Origin: Pleodorina starrii
Taxonomy: Eukaryota; Chlorophyta; Chlorophyceae; Chlamydomonadales; Volvocaceae
Direction: 5' to 3'
Length of the DNA: 64,000 bases
NCBI GenBank assembly: GCA_030267565.1
Contig: BRXU01000014.1
Location: forward strand, 1,896,001 to 1,960,000
Part shown: positions 46,101 through 57,047 of the stretch, in pieces
Numbering within the stretch: position 1 is the stretch's first letter
How the letters are laid out: the number at the start of each line of letters is the position of its first letter
Notes under the pieces: model-generated
The model's database searches: none
What the model was told of the DNA's origin: nothing
The model's input: only the letters and a program-made list of their open reading frames with translations
Translations under genes and position numbers: made by a program

Positions 46101-49100
46101 TCCGCAGCGCGCCTTGATGTACGACAGGTACGGCTTTATGTACTCTATGTACGACGGTGCGCTGGCACAGGAGCCAGGTTGCCACCCTCCCAACCCTAAT
46201 TGCGCACACGCGTGCCCCCCTGTGCCGCTGACGCGTGGCTTGGTTTCTCCACCCAGCCAGCAGCCATGCGCGTGACTCCTGTCCTCCACACTCCACACGC
46301 CATACACCAATACTCCTATACACCCTAACGCTCCCCGGTATGCGTTCAGCCCACCACGCTGGGCTCTGCGTCCGCTCGCTAACAACGCCGTCTCCGGCCT
46401 TTCCCTGCGGCATCTTTTCTCCTTCTTCTTCTTCTTCTTCTTCTTCTTCTTCTTCTTCTTCTTCTTCCCGCCAGGCCGAGCATCTGCTCCTGCGGCTGCG
46501 TGAGCTGATGGACCTCCGATCCGAGCCCCCGGCAGCGGAGGCGGCGGAGCGCTGCCTGGCGCTGCTCTGCCCCCTCACCCGCCTGGCCAGCGGACACCCG
46601 GAGGTGAGTCCAAGCTCCGAAGGGGGCACGGGAGGAAAAGGGTCCCAGCAGTCGCCATCCCTCCGCTCCGGTATCTTCTTTATTCTCCCTCCCTGCAGCA
46701 CCGATTTCGTGCGACAACACCCACAAAAAACACATTCCCTCCCTCCGACGTTCCCTCCCTGCAGACTCGGGAGGCGCTGAGCGCCATGGGTGCGCTGCAC
46801 GGCTGCCTGCTGGTTTTGGAGCAGCAGCTGAGGGGGCAGCTGCAGCGGGAGCGAACAGAGCTGGTGCGCCGCCTGCAACTCCAACAACAACATCACCACC
46901 ACCACCACCACCACCACCACCAACAACAACAACATCATCACCACCACCACAACCAACAACAGCACCAACAGCAGCACCAACAGCAGTACCACCACCACCA
47001 CCAACAGCAGGATCAACAGGATCAACATGAAGGGCAGGGAGGACGCGAACAGGATGTCCCGTGCCTTCCAGATGCCGTTTCGGAGCAGGGCGGTCCTCCC
47101 AGCGGTCTGAGGCTCGGCGCCGCCGCCGAGGCTGATGCGGCTGCTGCAGCGACGGCGGCGGCGGCGGCCGCCCGGCGGTCGTTGACGGCGCAGCGCGCGG
47201 CGTGCGGCTTGATGGCGGCGCTGCTGACGCCCGTGGGGTCCGAGGACGGATGCCAGCAGGCCAACCAGTGGTCGCTGGCGCGGCTGGGAGGGGTGGAGGT
47301 GCTGCTGAGGCTGCTGCGCCGGGCGGCATGCGAGGCCGCGGCGCCGCCGCCGCCGCCGGAGGCGGCGGCCGGCTTGCGTGCGGACGGCGCTCATGGTTCA
47401 GAGGCTGACGTGCATCTGCAGCCGGGAGCCAGGGAGGGAGGCGGCGGCGGCGGCGGAGGAGGCGCAGAGGCGGGTGATGGTGGTGGTGGTGGCGGTGTGG
47501 GGGATTGGAGTGAGCGGGGCCGGGAGGAGGCGGTGCAGTTGGCGGTGGCGGCACTGACGGCACTGCGGCTGCTGGTGACCGGGAACACCATGACGCAGGT
47601 GAGAGTGGGTGGGTGGGTTGTTGGTGGGTGGATGAGGTGGGCGGGTAGTTGAGGATTCATGCATATTATTACTAAGTCCGACGGCATCTGGGCCCTAGGG
47701 TCCCTCCCTGGAGAACCCCTCAAGATCCCAGCCCGCGCCCTCCGCCATCTCACTTCGCTGGGCCTCGCTCTGCCCCACCTCACCTCCCTCCTGCCTCCCC
47801 TCCTGTCCCATGGTTCTATTAAGGATCATATCACTCCCTAACTCCCCTCCTGCCCCACATCGTTTAGGCCCACGTCGCGTGCGAGGGCACGGCCGCCGTG
47901 CTGGGCGTGCTGCGCGACATGGCGAGCTGCGCTGCCGTACAAGTGGCCGGGATGCAGCTGGCGGCGGAGATGGCGCGGGGTGAGTGCCGTACCGTGTCAG
48001 GCTCGATGCACTGCTTGGGGGTTTGACGGACGCAAGCGCCCGGACCCTGGTGCCATGGCTCCTTTCCCCCCTGCCAACCCATAACGAACCCAATCCAACG
48101 ACACCGGCGGGTGCTAGTGACTTAGTGTGTCCACTCCAAGACGGATCTTTCACCCACCCAGCAACCCACCAAGGCACAATCCGGTGCGCAACGCAACGCA
48201 ATGCAGGCGAGGACGCCACCCACGCGGCCATTCGACAGCGATTGCTGGAGGAGGGCGTGATGCGTCTAGCGGCGTTGGCCTTCGGCTGCGGCGCCGGCGC
48301 TCGCGCCGCCGACCCCTGCTCGTCCTACCCTCGCCCCTGCTGGCGCCGCGGCCGGGGCGAATGCCCAGGCGGCGGCAGGTGCGGGAGTGGGGCCGGCGGC
48401 GGCGGCGGTGTGGGCCGCGGCCCGTTGCTGGCTGCGTGTGTGGCCGCCTTGGACGCTCTCCTCACGCCGCCGGTAAGCAATATTTGGCAGTTAGAAAAGA
48501 GGTGGGTTGGCGGGGCGAGCATGAGGAACATGGTACCTTTCTGGGTGCAATATGTTATTGAGCGCTGTCGCTGCTTTGTTTTTGTGTTTGTTGTTGTTTG
48601 TGGTGACAGTGGTCCTCGGACGCTCGGACGGGTGAAGCCAGCTGGTTTCTTGTTGCCATGAGACCGGTGCGCGTCTCAACACGAGGCCCTCGCTCCGCCG
48701 CGTTGTCCCCCCCCTCCAAACTCGCCCTCCCCCTATGGATAGATGCCGCCGGCGTTCCGCAAGGCCGTGGCTTCGGAGCTTCGGAGCCTCCGGGCGCTGC
48801 CGCGGCTTCGGAGCTGCGTGCGAGAGCTTGAGCTGGAGGCAGCGACGGAGGCAGAGGTGGAGGTGGAGGGGCCGTCGGGCGACCGGTGAGCGTTTCGGGC
48901 GTCCCCCAGGGGGAAGGGATGGAGGATGAAGGGGCTGCTTCAGCGGCGGGGGACAAGAGCGTGTATACACACCACACTATGCCGTACATACCGCGCCATA
49001 GAAACCCACGACTACACCCCCTATGGCCTCATACGCACGCAAGTCGCGGCTTGGTAGGTCGGCCCGGAGTGTCTTGTTCCCTCGCTCTCTCGCGCCTGGG

Positions 49101-49623
49101 GGCTGTCCTTTTGAGCTTGGCATCGAGACCTCCCGGCCTCGAGGTCGTTGCCGGGTCTCCGCCATATTTATGCGGTCGGTCCCTGCCTTATGACGTCGCC
49201 TTGGGTCCTTCGCTGCCTGTTAAACAGTGCTTGTGTACCCCCACCCATGACCCATCCCCCCTGGATTGCAGCCATGGCAGCGGCGGCCGCCGGGCCCAGA
49301 GGCACAGCGCGCCGACGGCGGCGGCAGCAGGCGGCAACACAGCGGTGGAGGATCCCCTGCTGAAGGAGGTACGGCACCTGGAGCGGCACGTGGCGGCGCT
49401 GCTGGCGGCAACGTCATGGTGGCACTTTGTTGGCGGCGGCGGTGGCTGCCGTACCGGTGCCGGCGACGATGACGACGGCGAGGAGGAGGGGGCGCCGGCG
49501 GGCCGCGGCGACGGCGCCGGCGGGCTGCAGCAGCTGCCGTGGCGGGTGCTGGCGGCGACGGCGGGCGCGGGATTCACGTTGGGGGCGGTCGTCACCGCCG
49601 CCGTCGTAAGCGCGCTGCTGTGA
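40157..49623 (+). CDS. FHA domain - RING finger - C-terminal anchor protein, CHFR-like (about 2066 aa)
   Basis: Thirteen exons with matching phases: 40157-40238, 40368-40546, 40728-41206, 41403-42965, 43459-44640, 44916-45083, 45416-46127, 46475-46603, 46765-47598, 47868-47979, 48207-48472, 48743-48885 and 49272-49623. The FHA domain (about 18-125) shows AWGYLLCCKDG, VVVFGRG, RVSRLHACI, DHSRNGTFLNG and LSHGDRISLVLS, ending SELSYLYEE as in CHFR. About 1,000 low-complexity residues follow. The RING is at 1174-1219 (CALC, PCGHTFCGGC, CRLGCPEGC). A helical region with a His/Gln tract comes next, and the chain ends in a hydrophobic tail (GAGFTLGAVVTAAVVSALL). FHA reads phospho-Thr and RING recruits E2, so a phosphorylation-directed ubiquitin ligase is inferred. 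The RING exon has an in-frame TAA upstream and no ATG, so it must be spliced to upstream sequence. The least certain joins are those flanking 43459-44640. Confidence 0.75.
45345..45374. repeat. CCAT tetranucleotide microsatellite
   Basis: CATC units repeated about seven times in the intron just before the exon at 45416; they contribute to its pyrimidine-rich acceptor region. Confidence 0.75.
46422..46467. repeat. TTC trinucleotide microsatellite forming an intron 3' end
   Basis: About 15 TTC units end in CCCGCCAG, the acceptor of the exon at 46475. The microsatellite is the polypyrimidine tract. Confidence 0.85.
46881..47025 (+). repeat. CAC/CAA coding microsatellite (poly-His/Gln tract)
   Basis: A run of CAC and CAA/CAG codons inside exon 9 of the FHA-RING gene encodes about ten His, four Gln and six His, then mixed His/Gln with Asn and Tyr, ending DQQDQHEG. 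It stays in frame with the flanking coding sequence (RTELVRRLQLQQQ before, GREQDVPCLPDAV after). Confidence 0.9.
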
Positions 49624-50049
49624 AGGGTGGGCCGACGGCGGCGGAAGCGGACGCCGCAGCCAACCTCCCTGTGCGGTTTTTCTCGTTATCCTCGTTACAG
49701 TGCAGTGCGCAGCGGTGATCCCAACAGTCCGCTCTCTGCTGTATAACGGGTGATTTAAGCTGTCGAGCAGCTGCAGCCATCCCCCTCATCGCGCTGTGCA
49801 TTTGCCTGGCGTGTTGGGTCCGGTCGCGCTGCATGCCAGCATGCGCGTTGGACAGATCAGCTGGCCGTGAGGACTTCCACTTGACCGTGAGGGTTCCGCT
49901 GTGGCCTTCAGCAGCTGGCCGAGGGCGCTTGGTGGGTCAGCTGTAGCTGAAGCAGGAGGAAGGTCTGGTGTTGCGGCCCCCGCAACGCATGCGGGACCGC
50001 ACGTTTCACGCCCCGCACCGCAGCGGGCTGTGGGGTGCGCAGGCAGGGA

Positions 50050-50054
50050 TGTAA
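50050..50054 (+). terminator. poly(A) signal, FHA-RING gene
   Basis: First TGTAA after the stop at 49623, giving a 3' UTR of about 430 bases. From here to about 51,590 no gene could be supported; the two flanking genes converge on this spacer. Confidence 0.6.
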
Positions 50055-51591
50055 GCAGTGCTGGCTGGGAGGGACGCAGTGGCTTGGAGGTGTGGTGACT
50101 CGTGTGTGCAGGAGGTGCGCAATCCTCGTGATCTGTGCTGGTCTAGATTTCCTCAGGATTCAGCAACCCGTAGACGCGTGGTCATAAACCCTTAAACGCG
50201 TGGTCGAAGGCAGGAAGATCGGATCTTGACTCAGACGATGCCAGAAGGATGATCCGTGCCGGCGCGAGTACTGTGTTAAGTTGTGAATGCAGTTGCCTGG
50301 CCTGGGGTCTACGTCAATCGTTGAAGGATGAACCGCCCTTCCTCACCTCTTCAGGCAGTGCTAGCTGGCAGGTTGCATTTTGCACGACTTGAAGGATACG
50401 AGGCCACGTCGTGCTTCATAATTTCGCCGCATACGGTAGCTCAGGGGGGATACGGTACACTTCGTCTTTGTTACATGGGTGGTAGGTCCCCCGCTGACCG
50501 CGCGAGGAACGGCACAACGGGGAACGCATCACTCGCACACTCACGTCGCATACGGTGATTCGATGTCCCAAACTCCCGACCTGCCAATCTGCCAGCTGGG
50601 GTTCAAAGGCAAGGGGAAAAAGACGTATGGCTGCGGGCACAGCCGCGCCGCCAAGCAGCACAAGAGGGGGCCCGGAGAACGGCCCGGCGCAAGGCGCGCG
50701 TCCCCCGACAGATGCGTCGCCTCGCGTCTTGGTCTCCCGCCCCACCGGCCACCGCCAATGCCCACGTGGCGTCGCATGCACAACTTCTTAAACCAAACAA
50801 ACGGTGAAGAGCCTATTATCCAATAAACATCTTACAAAAACGGTCGCTGGCACGCACTCAGCACGCGCAACACCGTCCTTTGTCCTCCTCGACTGCGGCA
50901 TGCCGGTAGTGCCGGCCAGCCAGCAGTCGCGACCAGCAGTGGCTCAATCCATCTCCGCCCCCGGCTGATTTCACACGCGGTACCTCCCGACTGCACCCCC
51001 GCGCTGAAACCCCTAGCAGCTGTGCCTGCCTCCGGCGGCGTTGCAGCTAGGGCCCCCTCGCAGCGTGTGCCACACAAGCTTCTACTCCCCGGGGCCGCCC
51101 AGAAGGCGCGACGCAACGGCGAGTGGCTGCTTCCACAGCCGCGCGGGAGAAACAGGCCGGAGAGGCCCAGTCGTTGGTAGTATAGTCCGAAGGCCGGGCC
51201 GGGTCTGTCCTTAGGGTCCCGTGAGTGCAGCAACTGCAAAGAGAGCCAGGGGCCTCGCCACCCATACCGGCGTGTTCTATCAGCCGCAGCGAGGGGACCG
51301 GGCCCTCCTGAAATCGTTCATAGTCGTGAGGAGCAAAGTACGAACGAATATGATCAAACAAACCACAGGCACGGCACCGGGAAACAACACGCTTGCTGGA
51401 CGAGCGATTGCAGCGGCAAAATGCACCCGACACCTCCGATCCGTCCGTCGCCTCCGTCCCTCGTGCAAGAAAGATACACGCAAACATGAGACACATACAC
51501 ACACGCAAGAAGCAGCGCCCCATCCCGCCCGCGTTTTCAGCAGCAGCTGCAGCAGCCTCCTCTTTCCGCCCCTCTTCATCTCCCCTCAAAT

Positions 51592-51596
51592 TTACA
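51592..51596 (-). terminator. poly(A) signal, RETICULATA-related gene
   Basis: TTACA on the plus strand, i.e. TGTAA on the minus strand, about 250 bases beyond the stop at 51848. Confidence 0.55.
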
Positions 51597-51847
51597 CATA
51601 CAAAAGGGGAACACGACGCGCTCGGCGTAGGCCCAACTAACGCACTCGTTCGACTCTTTGTTGCCTGCCAACTGTGTGCCAGCTCGCTTGAAGCTTGACC
51701 GCTGGAACCCGCACTCTACATGCCTTCCCTCACCCGCTCAACAGGCGTCATCCATCACCTCGCACACATCAATTCACTACTAACTTGTGCACACCGCCAA
51801 CATCCCCTGTATCCCCTGTAAACCCCTCTCCGCCGCCGCAACATCGC

Positions 51848-54627
51848 TTAGCGCGTGCCGGCGGCGAGAAGTTGCCCCGCGCCCGTCGTCGCCGCGCCCG
51901 TCGCCGCCAAGACCCGGTCCTGCGCTAGATCCAGCGAACCGCTCGATTGCTGTGCCACGAGCGCATTAAGGTCGAGCGCGGGGTCCGAGTCCTGCTGCTG
52001 CGACGCCGGCTCCGCGTCAGACGACGTCAACCTCGCCGCCGTCGCTGTCGTCTGCTGCTGGTCGCCCTCGAGCGCGCCCAGCCGCTCACTCGACGGGCCC
52101 GCCATCGCCAGCACCTGATCCAACACCAGCTCCTCGCCCTGCTGCTGCGGCGCCGCCGCCGTCACCGCCACCTGCCCCGACGTCGACAGCAGCTCATCCG
52201 CCGCCTGAAGCGCCGCCGTCGAAGCGCCTGGCGCCGCCTCGACGGGCTGCAGCACCAGCGGCGCCGCCGGCACCGCCGACTCCGCCGCCGGCTTGACGAC
52301 CTTTCGCCGGACGATCACCTTCTTCTTCACCACCCGTCGGCGCGGCAGCGCCGACGGGTCTGGCAGGCCCTGGCAGAGCGGCCGGTGCGTCTCGCCAATC
52401 TGGTTGCTGACGATGCGCGCTGCGCCGCTGGTCGCCAGGTACGTCCAGAGGAAGTTGCTGTGGCCCAGCAGGTATCGGTCCATGCCGCCGATGAGCTGGT
52501 AGCGCGTGTTGGCCGACAGCGCAAAGAAGGCCGCGAGGCCGGCAGAGGAGCGCGCCACCTCGGGCACCGGCACGCTGGGCTCGAAGGCCGGGTCGACGTA
52601 CTTACGGCGCAGCGCCACGGCGGCCGAGGAGAGGAGGGACGTGCCGGCGCCAGTCAGGAGGCCAACCGCCGACAGCTCGGCTGCCTTGGAGAAGAAGGCG
52701 GCGACGCGCGACTGGGGGGTGTACTGCCTCAGAGGGCCGTTGGCGTCGAATACGCAGTTGGGAAGGCTGTCCAGCATCTGTGGGGAGAGGCGAGAGCGGA
52801 GTCGACAGAATGATTTTGAGTTCGGTTTTTTGGTTTCTTTTGGTTTCAGGGTTGAAAGGAGGCGCTGGCAGATGTCAGAAAGGTGTGGAGATCAGATCAT
52901 GCGGTAGTCATCACACACCATTCCGTGCACTCTGACGCGCGAATCCCCCGCGCACTCTGGCGCCGTTGTGCGACTTCCCTTCGCTCGCTGACCCGCGCGG
53001 GGTGTCGGTTGTAGTTCACCCAGTTATGGGAGTTACGTGAACGCCGTACAAACTACACGCCGCCAGTACCGTCCACACTCTTTTGCATCCACCCACGCGC
53101 ACCTGCTGCCAGGGGAACTTGTGTACGGTGCCGTACGAGCGCGTCGGCGCCACCATCCAAACGGTCGCGCTGGTGGCAGCCGCCATGCCAATCGTGTTGA
53201 TCAGCACCAGGTCCAGCTCGTCCTTGAAGCGGTCGCCGCGCACGCGGTACTCGTAGTACAGGGATGAGCAGGCCGCGATGGCCGACTCAATGACCATCTT
53301 CTGAACGAAGGCCGGGTCGGCCATGAGGCGGCCCACGAAGTCGCGGGCCCACTGTAGCGAAATCGAGGGATGAGGATGGGGGCAATCGTGCTAGGCGGTC
53401 AGGTCTCTGCACCTGGAATCAATGCTGGTACAAACTCAATGCAAAACGGGAAAAGCCACGCATAGAGCGGTAACCAGTGCGAGGTCAGCCAAGACAAAAT
53501 GTATGCAGAGGTTGGCGTAAGCAATATGCCGCGGGTCGGGTTGCTACCCGCAGCAACTGGGTCAACCCCGCAGCCGCTTCCCCCCTCCCCAGGAACTCGC
53601 TGGCCCCCTTCCCACGCTCGTCGCGCCACGAGCCTCCGTGCTTACCGCGGGCGGGAGAGACCTCGAGACGGTTCGCGTCATGTTGGGGCGCACGTCCATG
53701 GAGAAGAACCGGACGAGCTGGGCCGAGCTGAAGAGGCCCATCTCCACAGCTCTCCGCAGGATGAGCGGCAGCTCAGCGACCGTCCGCATCCACTCAGCGA
53801 ACACGGCGCCGATGGAAAACTTGTCGTAAGACTCCGGGATCAGGGTGCGGAAGAAGGCGTCTCCGCCCTCCCCGTCGCCCTCCCCGTCGCCATCGCCGTC
53901 CTCATTGAAGTAGTCGTCGTCGTCGCCACCGTCTCCGTCGCCACCGCCTCCGCCGTTGTGAATGTTCTTTCCAATATCGCCACCGCTACCGCCATCGTCC
54001 AGCTTGGGGGCAACGGCCGGCGGGGTGGGCATGACAAACTCCAGCCTACTGCGCTCCATGACTGCCCCCAAGCTGCCTCCAGAGCCGAAATTCTGGCCAC
54101 CACCACCACCCTTAGCCGCCACAACATTTGGAACTGACAATAGGGGATCGAAGTGGCCGCTGAACTTGCCCTTGTTGGCCTCCTGCGAGTATTTGCGGCG
54201 TAGCGCTTCGTGGGTCACCTCGTCGCAGCACCGGGCATTGCAACAACACAATTCTATTACATGCTATAAGAGCTGCAATTAAAGCGTTCGATGCGCGCTT
54301 GACATCCAGCTGGGGCCTCGACAACGTGAAATGGGTCTACGTGCGTGGAAAAGCGACGAATCCTTGCGCGCACGCGCATCCCTGCCACACAGATTGCGCC
54401 ATAACAAGCAAAGCAAGGTGTATGTTAGCGCAATCCTGAAAGATCAGCGAAATCCTCACCTCGCCAGGGTGAGCGACGCCCGCCGAGCAAAAGAACGTGG
54501 TCGTTGGTGAGCGCACAACGCCGGGCACAAGAAGCTTTGCAGGCCTAATTGTGGAAGCAAAGCGCGCAGGTCGCAGCTGACGAGTCGGGGCTGCCGGGGC
54601 AGAGTGAAGGCAACGCGCAGTCTGCAT
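51848..54627 (-). CDS. RETICULATA-RELATED (DUF3411) plastid membrane protein, 627 aa
   Basis: Four exons (54627-54460, 54182-53646, 53351-53103, 52777-51848), all phase 0. The N-terminus MQTARCLHSAPAAPTRQLRP is Arg/Ser/Ala-rich and acid-free, a likely chloroplast transit peptide. An acidic Gly/Asp spacer (GDDDDYFNEDGDGDGEGD) precedes the conserved domain (about 165-460): AFFRTLIPESYDKFSIGAVF, LVRFFSMDVRPNMTRTVSRS, WARDFVGRLMADPAFVQK, LYYEYRVRGDRFKDELD, VAPTRSYGTVHKFPWQQMLD, NCVFDANGPLRQYTPQSRVA and RYQLIGGMDRYLLGHSNFLW. In land plants this family sits in the plastid envelope and mutants have pale, reticulate leaves, apparently from altered metabolite exchange or amino-acid supply; the biochemical role is unsettled. 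The tail is basic (RRRVVKKKVIVRRKVV), then Ala/Gln-rich. The start of exon 2 is the only uncertain junction. Confidence 0.92.
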
Positions 54628-56244
54628 CTTGGATAAGCTTTGTGTAAGAGGTGTAAGAGAAGAGTATGTGCCCTAAAGTTGGTCTGGGTGCAATGACTTT
54701 CACAGTCAATTGTCAGCCCTTAGCGACCGGGGCAGGAAAGGGAAAGAAGCTTATGGAGAGGCCCGAACATGCTGAATGCATTTACAGCCCCCGTACGACA
54801 ACGTCACTCCTTGGTCTCTCCTTGCCATAAACACCCTTTGCTCCCTTTAATCCAATTTCGTCCAAAATGTCTTCACGCATTCCACAGAACGATCGTTTGG
54901 GGTCTGCGTCCCGTCGGGTCGGTTCAGTGCAAATGCCGGGCAGAGCGCGACTGTGTATGGAAAATAACGTTAAATGTCTTAGATAACCTCGCCACATATT
55001 CAATGGCGCCAGAAGGAGATGCAGAAGCACATTTAACGCATGTGCCGAAAACGCACTTTGCCAGGATCAAGGCGCAAACCGAAGTCGGACAAATCCATGA
55101 GATACGTGTAAAATGGACTACCAGGCTTGAACGTTTGTACCTGGTGCGGCTGCCTCTCGGGGGCGCCTCCGGAACATTCGCGGAATCGCTCAGCACTGCC
55201 TCTCCGTCCTTTCGGTTGTTGCTCATGTAAATCCCCGCTTCATTAGTGCCTCGTCCCATTACACGGTAACCCATCGATCTATCATGCGCCCCGAGACCAC
55301 CAAACCGATGTTCCGCCCCACCGTGCCACCGAGCAGCCCCTGCCGTGGGAGGCCCTCACAGTGCGGTTGGGCCGTTCCCCCAGACTTGACGTGCTTCACA
55401 AGCAAGTACAAAGTACACAACTGAACAGGATTACAGCTGGCACAAACGGCTTAAACGTGTCCCAAAAGGATCTTCAGTGCAGGTACTGCACTTGATCCCG
55501 AACGCTCGTGGAAGGCTAGGTGCCCTGCCTGGGACAGTCAAACCGGAGGGCCCCCCATCCCGTTACTTTCGCAGCACCGCACGCAGAGACGGATCGCCCA
55601 AACAAAGTGTCAAGAACAGTTCAGCAGAACCAAGCTGGTCGTCAGGGCGCCACGGTGGGGGGGGGGTCGTGAACAGGTGTTGGGTTTGGGACTACTGGCC
55701 TTGTAGGGTACTCCCCTTGCGGACATTCGGCATGCCGCAATACACGACAACTCCACCCCGACTCCACTAGCCTGGGCCTCGCCCAAGGCCGCGCACTGCC
55801 TACAACGTTCACATCGACACGGTCGCTAGCTAAGACGTGTCGCCGCGTCTGATGCACAGTACCAACCACCGTCTCGGAAAAACAGGACACCACACCCGCC
55901 GTTTCGAAACACCCAACGCAGCTCACCCAGAGAGCCCGCCGCCGTCCGCGCGAATACGCCATGCGTGGACACTGCTTGGGTACACCTTGGGGCTGATACC
56001 ACCGGCCGGCGGCTCGTGTGCACATTTGCACCCGCATGTACGCCGCCATCGACAGCATACTTCGCCCGCGCAACCCCCCGCCCTGCTCTGCCGCCTCTAC
56101 TAACAATGCAGATATCGGAGGACCTTTGTGCCGCCAGGAAGCGAGGGCCTCCCTCCCGCAAGGTGCGCCCCGCCGAAACGCACACGCGCAACGGTGGCCC
56201 TGTGGCCGTCGTCACAGCGCGAGAGGGCGCAGTGACGCATTGCA
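54628..56244. other. intergenic region with one unsupported 153-codon frame
   Basis: It contains the promoter of the RETICULATA-related gene and the 3' UTR of the mS38-like gene. A plus-strand frame with ATG at 54769 runs to TAA at 55230 (MLNAFTAPVRQRHSLVSPCH...). A minus-strand frame overlaps it (55274 to 54924, MGYRVMGRGTNEAGIYMSNN...). Neither has a family that I recognise, and at most one can be real. Confidence 0.3.
55431..55435 (-). terminator. possible poly(A) signal, mS38-like gene
   Basis: TTACA on the plus strand is the first minus-strand TGTAA after the stop at 56245. The implied 3' UTR is about 0.8 kb. Confidence 0.4.
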
Positions 56245-56736
56245 TTACTTCGCCGCCTTGCGGTTTAGCCGCCGCCTCTTCCGGATCTTGTGCTTCTTGA
56301 TCTTCAGCCTTCGCCACGTCTTCGTGGTGATGCATTGCACCAGCTGCACCGACACGCTTGGCAGCAGCGAGCAGGGCGCGTGTGCGCCCAGCGTGGGCGC
56401 CACAACTCCACAGCGGTGTGAAAGCGCCCCAACCGTGTGCGCGAGCCCCAGCGGTGAAGGGCTCAGGCCCAGGGAGGCGCGCATCCCGGCCGCTAGCTGC
56501 CGGTGGTGGTTGGCCGCCCGCTGAAGCCAGGGAAAAAGAACACCCCGGCGCTCCGCTCCCGCGTTTGCATCCAGAGTGGATGCGGGCTTCAGATTGGGTC
56601 CCGAACATCCCTGCGGGCTGGAGCCGCAAGCGGTGTCCGTTTCATCTTGTTTGATGATGGCGGAGTTTGTCCATGCGCAAGCCTTGGACGTGCTTGCACA
56701 TGGAGCCAAACATCTAGCTAATGATTTACGCAGCAT
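56245..56736 (-). CDS. mitochondrial ribosomal protein mS38 / COX24-AURKAIP1 domain (163 aa)
   Basis: A single uninterrupted frame from ATG 56736 to TAA 56245-56247. The C-terminus RRLKIKKHKIRKRRRLNRK is the highly basic COX24/AURKAIP1 signature found in mitoribosomal protein mS38, which threads into the small-subunit rRNA. The N-terminus MLRKSLARCLAPCASTSKAC is Arg/Ser/Ala-rich and lacks acidic residues, fitting a mitochondrial presequence. The middle is poorly conserved and Ala/Ser/Pro-rich, as is usual in this family, where only the last 30 or so residues are constrained. Short plastid or bacterial basic ribosomal proteins also carry Lys/Arg runs, so the call rests on the K-x-KKHK-x-RKR pattern. 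It is transcribed divergently from the Rab gene. Confidence 0.75.
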   Translation of the reverse strand: MLRKSLARCLAPCASTSKACAWTNSAIIKQDETDTACGSSPQGCSGPNLKPASTLDANAGAERRGVLFPWLQRAANHHRQLAAGMRASLGLSPSPLGLAHTVGALSHRCGVVAPTLGAHAPCSLLPSVSVQLVQCITTKTWRRLKIKKHKIRKRRRLNRKAAK

Positions 56737-57047
56737 CAGCCTATTTATGCGCTACTGATAGGGAAGAGGGTCGCTGAACCGAGGCCCACCGTCATTGAAG
56801 CATAGGTGCTAGTTCATGGCAAAGAGACATGCCAGTTACGGTTTCTTCATCGCTTCTACGCACGATACCTCGTCCAAAGGCAGAGAAACGGACTTGTACG
56901 GCGCGGATCGTGCTGTGAGTTATAGCGCGCGCGTCTAGGGCTTTTATAGGATGCGTTAGTGTAGTAGGCTTCACTTCGTATTGCTTTTAATTATTGATTT
57001 TAGTATCAAAACGGTTGAAGGGTTTCAGTACCGGTATCGTTGCTTTC
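56737..57047. promoter_or_regulatory. divergent promoter spacer, mS38-like / Rab
   Basis: 311 bases between two divergent start codons, AT-richer than either coding side. It must contain both 5' UTRs and probably a shared bidirectional promoter. No strong TATA box was seen. Confidence 0.5.

Noticed and set aside
46033..47394. A 453-codon minus-strand frame with long Val/Leu and Glu runs
   Set aside because: The runs are antisense translations of the CAC/CAA and TTC microsatellites; the sense strand splices in frame.
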